This document shows, one piece after another, positions 1-6,786 of a stretch of DNA of 48,404 bases. Position 1 is the stretch's first letter; every line of letters begins with the position of its first letter. The translations under genes and the position numbers were made by a program. This DNA is from an uncultured bacterium. GTDB taxonomy: Bacteria > Cyanobacteriota > Vampirovibrionia > Gastranaerophilales > Gastranaerophilaceae. The DNA lies in assembly GCA_902783785.1 (NCBI GenBank), contig CACZSH010000012.1, positions 1 through 48,404 on the forward strand, in the 5' to 3' direction. The notes beneath the pieces are model-generated. The model worked only from the letters and a program-made list of their open reading frames with translations, was not told the origin of the DNA and did no database searches.

Positions 1-2496
1 ACCGCAGGTATGTTACAGTTTTTACCAATATTTTTAGGTATTGTAAAATCACCATATGATCCTGCTCGTGCAACTTCTTGTCAAAAATGTGCTCGTGCAG
101 GCGGAAAAGATTCTGATATAGAAAATGTTGGTCGTACTCCACGCCACCATACTTTCTTTGAAATGCTCGGTAACTTTTCTTTTGGTGATTATTACAAAAA
201 AGAAATTATTCCTTGGGCATGGGATTTTGTTACCAATGTATTAAAACTCGATAAAGACAGACTTTGGATTACTATATTTGAAACTGATGATGAAGCTTAT
301 GAAATTTGGCGTGAAGTAGGAGTTCCTGCTGAACGTATTAAACGTAAAGGTAAAAAAGATAACTTCTGGGGACCTCCCGGAGCATCAGGTTCTTGCGGAC
401 CATGTTCTGAAATTCACTACGATTTAGGAGAACAATTCAAATGTTCTGATGATTGCGGTATTGACACCTGTGAATGCGATAGATGGGTTGAAATATGGAA
501 TCTTGTATTTACTGAATTATATCAAGATGAAGAAGGTAATCAATCACCTCTTGAATCAAAAAATGTTGATACAGGTATGGGTTTAGAACGTATTACAATG
601 GTTTGTCAAGGTGTTACTTCAACGTTTGAAACAGATTTACTTCGTCCGATTTTAGACAAAGTTGTTGAAATGAGCGGTGTTCCTTATAAACAATCAGAAA
701 AAACTGATATTTCTCTAAGAATAATTACAGACCATGCTCGCTGTGTAACTTTCTTGATTAATGACGGTGTTATCCCTGGTAACGAAGGAAGAAGTTATGT
801 TTTAAGAATGATTTTAAGACGTGCGTTAAGACATGGCAAAATTTTGGGAATGGAATTACCGTTCTTGCACAAACTTGTTGATGTCGTTCTTGAAAATTAC
901 GGCGATGCGTACCCTGATTTAAGAAAGAACAGACAAAAAATAGTTGATACTATTCTAAAAGAAGAAGAACGCTTTAACAAAACTCTTGATAGAGGTTATA
1001 AATTGTTAAATGAATTTATCGATAATAAAAAAGATATAGATGGCGAAAATGCTTTTAAATTATATGATACTTACGGATTTCCGTTTGAATTAACCAAAGA
1101 AATAGCGGAAGAAAGCGGTCTTAAAGTTGATGAAGACGGATTTAAAGCTGCAATGAAAGAACAAAAAGACAGAGCAAAAGCTGCAACTCAAAAAATTTCC
1201 GTAACCGGTGATATAAAATATGCGAAAGTTGAAGAAAAAGTCGGTGCTACTGATTTTATAGGATATACTGATTTGGAATGTGATACAAAAATTCTTGAAA
1301 CTTTAGACGGTGAAGGATATGTTGATGTAGTTCTTGAAAAAACACCTTTCTACGCCGAATGCGGCGGACAAGTCGGTGATTCCGGCATTATTGAAAGCGA
1401 TAGTGTAAAACTAAATGTTCTTACCACTTTTAAAGTTAATAAATTGTTCGTTCACAGATGTGAACTTGTAAATGGAGAAATCGAAATTGGTTCAACTGTT
1501 CACGCTACTGTTGATAAAGAAAGAAGAGGACAAATAAAAGTTCATCATACTTCTGCTCACTTGTTACAATCAGCTTTACAACATGTTTTATCAGGTGATG
1601 TTCATCAGGCAGGTTCTCAAGTTGAAGAAAATAGAATGAGATTTGACTTTACATTTGATAGAGCAATGACTGATAAAGAAATTCAAAAAACTGAAGATTT
1701 AATTAATGAATGGATTTCAGAAGATTTAGATGTTGAAACAAAGGTTATGAATATTGATGAAGCTCGTGCAACAGGAGCTATGGCTTTATTTGGCGAAAAA
1801 TATGAAGATGAAGTCAGGGTTGTTTCAATAGGTGCTAATAATTGTGAAAATAATGATGATGTTATTTCAAGAGAATTTTGTGCAGGTTGTCATGCTTCAC
1901 ATACAGGACAATTAAGACTTGCAAAAATCATTTCTGAATCTGCTATTGCAGCTGGAACAAGAAGAATTGAAGTTGTTGTTGCAAAAGCTGCATTAAAATA
2001 TCTTTCTGATAAAGCTGATGCAATTGATAAATTAGCTTCAAAATTCAAAGCCCAATTTAATGAAGTTGAAGTTCGTGTTGATAAACTAATTGAAGAAAAT
2101 AAAGAGCTTCAAAAGGAACTTTCATCTGTTAAGTCTGCACAAGCAAAAGATAAATTTAAAGAATTTGCTTCAAAAGCGATAGACATTACAGGTGGAAAAT
2201 TATTTGTGCAAAAAATGGAACAAATTGATTCAAATGCTCTAAAAGAAGGTGTTGAAATGCTTGCAAACAAACTTGGTGATTCAATTATTGCAGTTGTTGC
2301 CGGTACTTCAATATTTGTAAAAGTGTCTGATAATTTTGTTGCAAACGGTATCAATGCAGGTAATATTGTAAAAGAAATTGCTGCAGCAACAGAAGGTAAA
2401 GGAGGCGGACGTCCTCAATTTGCCCAAGGTGCCGTAAAAAATCTTGATGCTGTTGATAATATATTGGCTAAAATTGAAAATGATATAAAAGGCTAA
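1..2496 (+). CDS. alaS: Alanyl-tRNA synthetase, 5' end cut by the window
   Basis: Class II aminoacyl-tRNA synthetase that charges tRNA-Ala and hydrolyses mischarged Ser/Gly-tRNA-Ala. The reading frame is open from base 1 (Thr-Ala-Gly-Met matches the family's TNAGM), so by comparison with E. coli AlaRS about 40 N-terminal residues lie outside the window. The class II core has RHHTFFEMLGNFSFGDYY and VDTGMGLER. The editing domain has a HxxxH zinc motif (HTSAH, near 1555) and a second motif CAGCH (near 1880) where most family members have CGGTH. The C-terminal C-Ala domain ends with GKGGGRP. A Cys-rich insert (CSDDCGIDTCEC) follows the SGSCGPCSE segment. dut follows after 2 bases, so the two are probably co-transcribed. 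The CAGCH, HTSAH and YAECGGQ (usually YAESGGQ) variants are noted because they sit in or near the editing site. Confidence 0.97.
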   Translation, partial: TAGMLQFLPIFLGIVKSPYDPARATSCQKCARAGGKDSDIENVGRTPRHHTFFEMLGNFSFGDYYKKEIIPWAWDFVTNVLKLDKDRLWITIFETDDEAYEIWREVGVPAERIKRKGKKDNFWGPPGASGSCGPCSEIHYDLGEQFKCSDDCGIDTCECDRWVEIWNLVFTELYQDEEGNQSPLESKNVDTGMGLERITMVCQGVTSTFETDLLRPILDKVVEMSGVPYKQSEKTDISLRIITDHARCVTFLINDGVIPGNEGRSYVLRMILRRALRHGKILGMELPFLHKLVDVVLENYGDAYPDLRKNRQKIVDTILKEEERFNKTLDRGYKLLNEFIDNKKDIDGENAFKLYDTYGFPFELTKEIAEESGLKVDEDGFKAAMKEQKDRAKAATQKISVTGDIKYAKVEEKVGATDFIGYTDLECDTKILETLDGEGYVDVVLEKTPFYAECGGQVGDSGIIESDSVKLNVLTTFKVNKLFVHRCELVNGEIEIGSTVHATVDKERRGQIKVHHTSAHLLQSALQHVLSGDVHQAGSQVEENRMRFDFTFDRAMTDKEIQKTEDLINEWISEDLDVETKVMNIDEARATGAMALFGEKYEDEVRVVSIGANNCENNDDVISREFCAGCHASHTGQLRLAKIISESAIAAGTRRIEVVVAKAALKYLSDKADAIDKLASKFKAQFNEVEVRVDKLIEENKELQKELSSVKSAQAKDKFKEFASKAIDITGGKLFVQKMEQIDSNALKEGVEMLANKLGDSIIAVVAGTSIFVKVSDNFVANGINAGNIVKEIAAATEGKGGGRPQFAQGAVKNLDAVDNILAKIENDIKG

Positions 2497-2498
2497 TT

Positions 2499-2936
2499 AT
2501 GATATTAAAAGTTGAGTGTTTAGAACATAACCGTGTTTTACCCGAATACAAAACGAGTGGTGCTGCAGGTATGGACTTATGTGCAGCTATTGAAGAACCT
2601 GTAGTTTTAAAACCTTTAGAAAGAGCTCTTATTCCTACCGGATTAAAAATAGAGCTTGAAAAAGGTTATGAGGCACAAATAAGACCACGCTCAGGTTTAT
2701 CTATAAAACACGGTATAACTTTGATAAATTGTGTCGGAACAATTGACGAAGATTATAGGGGCGAAGTATGTGTTCCTGTTGTAAATCTTTCTAGTGAAGA
2801 ATATACAATTATGCCTGATGAAAGAATTGCTCAAATGGTTATTTCAAAATATGAAAAAGCCAAAATAGATGTTGTTACAGAACTTTCTGATACCAAAAGA
2901 GGCGAAGGCGGTTTTGGTTCAACAGGAAAGGCTTAA
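2499..2936 (+). CDS. dut: dUTP diphosphatase (trimeric dUTPase)
   Basis: Hydrolyses dUTP to dUMP and pyrophosphate, keeping uracil out of DNA and supplying dUMP for thymidylate synthesis. All five trimeric dUTPase motifs are present in order: AAGMDLCA, PRSGLSIKHGI, GTIDEDYRGEV (catalytic Asp in the GTIDxDYRG signature), ERIAQMVI, and the C-terminal phosphate-covering arm RGEGGFGSTG. At 145 residues it has the usual length. It starts 2 bases after alaS and is followed 5 bases later by an unknown gene, so the three are likely one operon. Confidence 0.96.
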   Translation: MILKVECLEHNRVLPEYKTSGAAGMDLCAAIEEPVVLKPLERALIPTGLKIELEKGYEAQIRPRSGLSIKHGITLINCVGTIDEDYRGEVCVPVVNLSSEEYTIMPDERIAQMVISKYEKAKIDVVTELSDTKRGEGGFGSTGKA

Positions 2937-2941
2937 TTTAT

Positions 2942-3316
2942 ATGACGAATCAAGAAGACAGAGCCTATGTAGGCAGGTTGATTATTAAAGTTTTAACAGA
3001 CAAAATTTGTGCAAGAGAAGCTATTTTGCATTTTCCTGAAAACCATCATGATAAATCCATTCAAGCAGCATATCATGCTCTTGTTCACAGAGAAGCAGAT
3101 GAAGACTTGCGACGTAGAGATTTATTGTACAGAGATGAACAAGATGATTATTTAGAATTTATCGCAAATACTCTTGCAACAGGAGAAGATTTACCGTCAA
3201 ATATTTTGGAAAACTATGCTCACTATTATTCTGATATGAGTTTAAAAGATAAAAGCGGTATAAAAGGCTTTGTTGAAACTGTTCACAGATACTTAAATAT
3301 TGACAAAAAGGATTAA
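2942..3316 (+). CDS. Conserved-looking hypothetical protein, 124 aa
   Basis: I do not recognise the family. The protein is charged and probably all-helical, with no signal peptide or membrane segment. The centre is rich in Arg, Asp and Glu (HREADEDLRRRD), followed by a segment with several Tyr residues (ENYAHYYSD). It starts 5 bases after dut, with AAAGG upstream of the ATG, so it is probably translated from the alaS-dut transcript. Its codon use resembles its neighbours. It converges with hydF across about 80 bases that hold only a weak hairpin at 3334-3351. Confidence 0.75.
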   Translation: MTNQEDRAYVGRLIIKVLTDKICAREAILHFPENHHDKSIQAAYHALVHREADEDLRRRDLLYRDEQDDYLEFIANTLATGEDLPSNILENYAHYYSDMSLKDKSGIKGFVETVHRYLNIDKKD

Positions 3317-3399
3317 TTATTTGTATTCCACAATTCTTTGACCATAAAGAAACAAGGAGCAAAGAAACTCTTTCCCTGAGTTATATTAAATATTATTTT

Positions 3400-4593
3400 T
3401 CAATTAAATATTTCGATTGCTCTTTCTAAAATTCCTACGCAATACGATATAACAAGTCCGTAATTAGTTATAGCAATACCTTTTTTATTTGCTATTAAAA
3501 TTCTTGATAAAATTTCACGTCGGTTTGTCATACATGCACCACAATGTATGATTAACTTATATTTATCAATTTCAGGAAAATTATGTCCTGTAAAATATTC
3601 AAAATTAAGATTATAGCCTAATTTTTTTTGTAACAATTTCGGAAGTTTAACCCTTGCAATATCATCTTCTATACTATGATGAGTACAGCTTTCAAGGATT
3701 AAAACTCTATCGTTTTCCTTTAAATTTTTAATAGCTTCTATTCCTTTTACAAAAGCATTTAAATCGCCCTTTAATCTTGCAAAAAGAATAGAAAAAGATG
3801 TTAGAGGAATATCCTTTGGTACAATTTCATCAACTGTTTTAAAAGCTTGAGAATCTGTTATAACCAATTTTGGTTTTACTTTTAAATTTTCCAATGCATC
3901 TTGTAATTCTGACTCTTTGACAACAACTGTAATACAAAATTCATCAAGACATTCTCTCAAGGTTTGAACTTGAGGGAGAATTAATCTTCCTTTCGGGGCT
4001 TCTTTATCAATTGGAGTTACAAGAATTACAAAATCTTTAGGTTCAACTAAATCAGATAAAATTTTAGGTGAATTTACAAAATCATCAGGTAAAATTTTTA
4101 ACAAACAGGTGTTAAATTTCTCTGTTAAATCATTATCATAAAGTGCAGAAGTTTCTAAAATATTTTCGGTATATTTTTTTATATCATTTAACTTTTCTTC
4201 AGAAATTTTATTTTCATCTGACTTATTAATTACAATAAAATACGGAATAGAAAATTCATTAAATTTATCAATTAATGATTTTTCAATATCACTTATTCCG
4301 TTATAATCCAAAACAATAATTGAGATATCACATCTGTTTATTGCCGATAAAGTTTTTTCGATACGTTTTTTACCAAGAGTCGTTTCATCATCCAGTCCTG
4401 CTGTATCTAAAAAATTTACAGGCCCTATCGGAAAAAGTTCCATTGATTTTTCAACTACGTCAGTTGTTGTTCCTTTTTGTTCAGAGACAATTGAAACACT
4501 TTGAGCAGTTATAGCATTGAGTAAAGAAGATTTGCCGCTGTTTGTTTTTCCAAAAATACCAATGTGAAGACGTAGAGATTTTAAGCTTTTCAT
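3400..4593 (-). CDS. hydF: [FeFe]-hydrogenase maturation GTPase HydF
   Basis: HydF is the scaffold GTPase on which the 2Fe subcluster of [FeFe] hydrogenase is assembled before transfer to the apo-enzyme; its partners are the radical-SAM enzymes HydE and HydG. The N-terminal TrmE-type GTPase domain has the P-loop GKTNSGKSS, DTAG and a NKSD specificity motif. The C-terminal cluster-binding domain has SCTHH and HCGACM, the three-cysteine pattern that defines HydF. Its length of 397 is normal. No hydE, hydG or hydrogenase gene is in the window, so it stands alone here between tRNA-Ala and a convergent gene. AAGG precedes the ATG, which lies 16 bases beyond a strong hairpin ending the tRNA transcript. 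Confidence 0.95.
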   Translation of the reverse strand: MKSLKSLRLHIGIFGKTNSGKSSLLNAITAQSVSIVSEQKGTTTDVVEKSMELFPIGPVNFLDTAGLDDETTLGKKRIEKTLSAINRCDISIIVLDYNGISDIEKSLIDKFNEFSIPYFIVINKSDENKISEEKLNDIKKYTENILETSALYDNDLTEKFNTCLLKILPDDFVNSPKILSDLVEPKDFVILVTPIDKEAPKGRLILPQVQTLRECLDEFCITVVVKESELQDALENLKVKPKLVITDSQAFKTVDEIVPKDIPLTSFSILFARLKGDLNAFVKGIEAIKNLKENDRVLILESCTHHSIEDDIARVKLPKLLQKKLGYNLNFEYFTGHNFPEIDKYKLIIHCGACMTNRREILSRILIANKKGIAITNYGLVISYCVGILERAIEIFN

Positions 4594-4609
4594 AAATACC
4601 TTATTATAT

Positions 4610-4637
4610 AAAAAAGACTTCCGAAGAAGTCTTTTTT
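4610..4637 (-). terminator. Terminator of tRNA-Ala with cUUCGg tetraloop
   Basis: A perfect 12-bp stem (4610-4621 with 4626-4637). On the minus strand it reads GACTTC-TTCG-GAAGTC, the very stable C(UUCG)G tetraloop, followed by a T-run. It lies between tRNA-Ala and hydF and should end the tRNA transcript. The flanking A/T runs are symmetrical, so it could also act on the plus strand. Confidence 0.85.
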
Positions 4638-4638
4638 A

Positions 4639-4714
4639 TGGTGGAGGATAGGAGGCTCGAACTCCTGACCCCCTGCGTGCAAAGCAGGTGCTCTACCAAC
4701 TGAGCTAATCCCCC
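4639..4714 (-). tRNA. tRNA-Ala (anticodon TGC)
   Basis: A full 76-base cloverleaf with encoded CCA. The acceptor stem is GGGGGAT paired with ATCCTCC and contains the G3:U70 wobble pair, the main identity element read by AlaRS. The anticodon stem-loop CCTGC-TTTGCAC-GCAGG carries TGC, and the T-arm has the standard TTCGAGC loop. It has its own promoter (4731-4759) and terminator. Confidence 0.98.
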
Positions 4715-4730
4715 ATCGGGTTGTATGTTT

Positions 4731-4759
4731 ATTATATATTTAAAAAAAAATTTTGTAAA
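4731..4759 (-). promoter_or_regulatory. Sigma-70-type promoter for tRNA-Ala
   Basis: On the minus strand, TTTACA (4754-4759), a 17-base spacer and a perfect TATAAT (4731-4736) end 17 bases before the tRNA 5' end at 4714. Transcription would start about 7-10 bases upstream of the mature tRNA. Confidence 0.75.
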
Positions 4760-4872
4760 TACCTTTTTTTATTTTTCTTAATGTATCTTGGTAGCCATAT
4801 TTTTACCTAACTGGATTATAGTAAAATCTTTTATTACATTTTAAATTATTTTATATGATAAAGGAGGTTTTT

Positions 4873-5469
4873 ATGAAAAAATTATTATTAGTTTTAGGCT
4901 TATCTTGTTTGTTTTCTATAAGTGCTACTTCTGTTTTCGCTGAGTCTTGTAATGATTCAGATTGGGTAAAACCAATGAACGATAATGAGTGGATTTCAAA
5001 AGCTCCAGATTGTGGGTGTGATACAAAAAAAGACGACTGCAATTCTTGTTCTCGTTGCCATGAAATGGCTGAAAAATGTCCGCTTAATAATTGTTTTGAA
5101 AAGAAAAGAGAAGAATTATACTGTCGTTTAAATTTGGATACGTGTCAACGTAATCAGGCTAAAAATATAGAAAATATGTATAAAACTGCTCTTGATAACG
5201 AAAGAGATGCTATTAAATCGGCTCACAAATGTTTATGTGAAAAAATTCAAGCACCATGTCTTGATAAATCTGCAATTCGTTCTCAAGAAAGAATCCTTAA
5301 ACAAGAATTTAAAAATTTGAAATCTACTATGAAATCTGTTGATAAAGAATTTAAACAAATTCTTCAAGGTGGACAAAAATCAGAATATCGTAAAATAAAA
5401 CGTGAAATGAAATATAGAGTTAAAAAAGCTTCAAAATATTGTTGTAAACCTTGTAAATGTTCTAAATAA
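4873..5469 (+). CDS. Exported cysteine-rich Spy/LTXXQ-like protein
   Basis: A probable periplasmic protein of 198 residues. I start it at 4873 because AAGGAGG sits 6 bases upstream; the in-frame ATG at 4855 would place that ribosome site inside the gene. A classic signal peptide (MKKLLLVLGLSCLFS... with VFA/E cleavage) is followed by a Cys-rich stretch with CGC, CNSCSRC, KCP and NC. A helical region then resembles the Spy/CpxP family: LNLDTCQ takes the place of the first L(S/T)xxQ motif and ILQGGQKSEY that of the second. The tail is CCKPCKC. I count 17 cysteines in the mature part, unlike Spy itself. The helical part suggests a chaperone or envelope-stress role; the cysteines suggest metal or disulfide chemistry. 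Both are inference. Confidence 0.8.
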   Translation: MKKLLLVLGLSCLFSISATSVFAESCNDSDWVKPMNDNEWISKAPDCGCDTKKDDCNSCSRCHEMAEKCPLNNCFEKKREELYCRLNLDTCQRNQAKNIENMYKTALDNERDAIKSAHKCLCEKIQAPCLDKSAIRSQERILKQEFKNLKSTMKSVDKEFKQILQGGQKSEYRKIKREMKYRVKKASKYCCKPCKCSK

Positions 5470-5488
5470 TTCTTTTAGTTAATAATGT

Positions 5489-5518
5489 AAAGAGTGGATA
5501 ATATTTCCACTCTTTTTT
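5489..5518 (+). terminator. Intrinsic terminator after the Cys-rich gene
   Basis: The stem AGAGTGGA/TCCACTCT, extended by two A:T pairs, is followed by a run of T. It begins about 20 bases after the stop at 5469. Confidence 0.85.
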
Positions 5519-5612
5519 GTTACAATCTTTACAAAATTGGCTTAAAAAAGTCAATTTTCTTGAGTTCTTTAACTTTATTAAAGTAAGGATATTAAAGAGG
5601 ATTATTAGATTT

Positions 5613-6056
5613 ATGTCATTAGGCTTGTCAAGCGTTAATATTATTAAGACTGTTGATAGAAGTGCTATTGATGCTGTTAAGGATCAAATACTTAATAATG
5701 CTCAACAAAAGGCAGCTCTTGTTGCTAAAAATGACGTTATGAACGATGCTCGTGCAGAATTTAGACAAAGAACTAATCCTTTCTCTTTTGATATTTCTGC
5801 TACAAATAAAGATTCTTCTTCATCTTCTTTTGCTTCATATTCTAATGAAGGTCAAAATAAAAATGGAAAAGATGATGTTAAAAAAGTAACATTAAAACAT
5901 AAAGTAAATCTTGAAAATGAATTGCAAACACAATCTATTCAAGAGTCTATTATGCTTCAAGCTCGTAGACAAATTAGTGGTAGTTCTGATTTGATGAGTA
6001 AGTTGAAATTTTTACAAACTCAAACAGCTATTTCTACTTATTCTGCTACGGCATAG
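5613..6056 (+). CDS. Small Ser/Gln/Ala-rich protein, 147 aa, paralogue-like to the next gene
   Basis: Family unknown. The frame is open from a TTG at 5517, but that codon lies in the terminator tail, so I start at the ATG at 5613 (AGAGG upstream, with long spacing). There is no signal peptide. Predicted helical ends flank a Ser-rich, Asn/Lys-rich centre (DSSSSSFASYSNEGQNKNG). Two short motifs recur in the 135-aa protein 190 bases downstream: NPFSFDISATNK here (NPFSNKFSATNK there) and KLKFLQTQTA here (KLQFLNAKAA there). Their order is reversed between the two proteins. The low complexity, helical termini and polar middle resemble secreted filament or effector-type proteins, but no known family is evident. 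Confidence 0.7.
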   Translation: MSLGLSSVNIIKTVDRSAIDAVKDQILNNAQQKAALVAKNDVMNDARAEFRQRTNPFSFDISATNKDSSSSSFASYSNEGQNKNGKDDVKKVTLKHKVNLENELQTQSIQESIMLQARRQISGSSDLMSKLKFLQTQTAISTYSATA

Positions 6057-6086
6057 TTTTGTTTATAAAAAATGTGAATTGACTTA

Positions 6087-6112
6087 AAAAGACACTTTTG
6101 AAAGTGTCTTTT
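6087..6112 (+). terminator. Intrinsic terminator
   Basis: The stem AAAAGACACTTT/AAAGTGTCTTTT has a 2-base centre and ends in TTTT. It lies 31 bases after the stop at 6056 and separates the two small genes, so the second needs its own promoter. Confidence 0.85.
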
Positions 6113-6181
6113 CTGTTGTTTGATAATATTTTCTATTTTAAGTTGTATATTAAGATTTGTAACAGAAATAGTCTAACCCCC

Positions 6182-6209
6182 TAAAGTTTACATGGTTTTG
6201 TGCCGATAA
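6182..6209 (+). promoter_or_regulatory. Sigma-28 (FliA/SigD)-like promoter
   Basis: TAAAGTTT (6182-6189) and GCCGATAA (6202-6209) match both E. coli FliA consensus boxes at every base. The spacer is 12 bases against the usual 11. It is intergenic and ends 38 bases before the ATG at 6248. An ordinary sigma-70 pair is not apparent at this place. Known FliA/SigD regulons contain flagellin, chemotaxis and autolysin genes. Confidence 0.65.
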
Positions 6210-6216
6210 GTAATAT

Positions 6217-6246
6217 GTAAGGGATAACAAAACAGGTAAGGGATAA
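6217..6246 (+). repeat. Direct repeat GTAAGGGATAA in the 5' leader
   Basis: Two exact 11-base copies (6217-6227 and 6236-6246) lie 19 bases apart, start to start, in the predicted leader. The second copy contains the AAGGG ribosome-binding site of the gene at 6248. The first could be a decoy site, a regulator site or a small duplication. Confidence 0.7.
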
Positions 6247-6247
6247 G

Positions 6248-6655
6248 ATGACTTATAACGTTGGTTTACAATCTCATAAGGACTTAGATGTTAAAGCATT
6301 AAAAACTATCACTAATGATATTTTTGATAATGCTTCAGCTCAAACTTATACTCCTGCTGTTAAAGTTAGAACTGTTACAGGTATTGATTTATATAGCGGC
6401 AAAGTTGATTCTAATACAGCAAGACATATCGCTATTTCTAATTCAGGTTTACAAGTTCAAATCAATAATGATTTAGCTGCAAAGTTACAATTTTTAAATG
6501 CAAAAGCTGCAGCTAATACTTTGCAAGAAACTTCTACTGCGATTGCAGGTGTTGCAAGTCAAGTTATTGAAGAGCTAAAAAGTGAAAATCCTTTCTCAAA
6601 TAAATTCTCAGCTACTAATAAGAAAACAGGTTATTTATTTATTAAAGCTGCATAA
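6248..6655 (+). CDS. Small protein, 135 aa, under a sigma-28-like promoter
   Basis: Family unknown. There is no signal peptide or membrane segment. It is rich in Ala, Asn, Ser and Thr with likely helices (NDLAAKLQFLNAKAAANTLQ) and ends in a NPFSNKFSATNK motif. It shares two short motifs with the 147-aa protein upstream. The start at 6248 is supported by AAGGGAT 6 bases upstream. The promoter type, polar composition and lack of a Sec signal would fit a substrate of the flagellar or a similar export apparatus, or an anti-sigma or chaperone protein. That is inference only. It is followed by two hairpins. Confidence 0.75.
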   Translation: MTYNVGLQSHKDLDVKALKTITNDIFDNASAQTYTPAVKVRTVTGIDLYSGKVDSNTARHIAISNSGLQVQINNDLAAKLQFLNAKAAANTLQETSTAIAGVASQVIEELKSENPFSNKFSATNKKTGYLFIKAA

Positions 6656-6697
6656 AAATTTTAAATAATATAATTTTCCCTTTCCCTAAAAATTTTC

Positions 6698-6733
6698 AAG
6701 GTTGTGTGTGTTTAACGAACAACCTTTTTTTTT
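6698..6733 (+). terminator. Intrinsic terminator of the 135-aa gene
   Basis: The stem AAGGTTGT (6698-6705)/ACAACCTT (6719-6726) with a 13-base loop is followed by an uninterrupted T-run. It starts 43 bases after the stop. Confidence 0.8.
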
Positions 6734-6736
6734 GCA

Positions 6737-6774
6737 AAAAATAACCGAGGTTTAATTAAACCTCGGTTATTTTA
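6737..6774. terminator. Bidirectional hairpin between convergent genes
   Basis: A perfect palindrome with 19-base halves, core TAACCGAGG/CCTCGGTTA, and AT-rich flanks on both sides. On the minus strand it lies 12 bases after the stop of the deaminase-like gene and should terminate the 8974-6787 operon. Confidence 0.85.
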
Positions 6775-6786
6775 TTTTAAGAAAAT

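Noticed and set aside
3334-3372. A second copy of the palindromic element seen at 10022-10053
   Set aside because: TTCTTT/AAAGAA hairpin and a CAAAGAAAC segment look similar, but the match is short and AT-rich; not enough to call the same repeat.
4343-4350. A second GCCGATAA sigma-28 -10 box
   Set aside because: It lies inside hydF on the antisense strand and has no TAAAGTTT-like box at the right distance.
5517-5612. N-terminal extension of the 147-aa protein from a TTG codon
   Set aside because: The codon lies in the T-run of the preceding terminator and has no ribosome-binding site; the ATG at 5613 is preferred.
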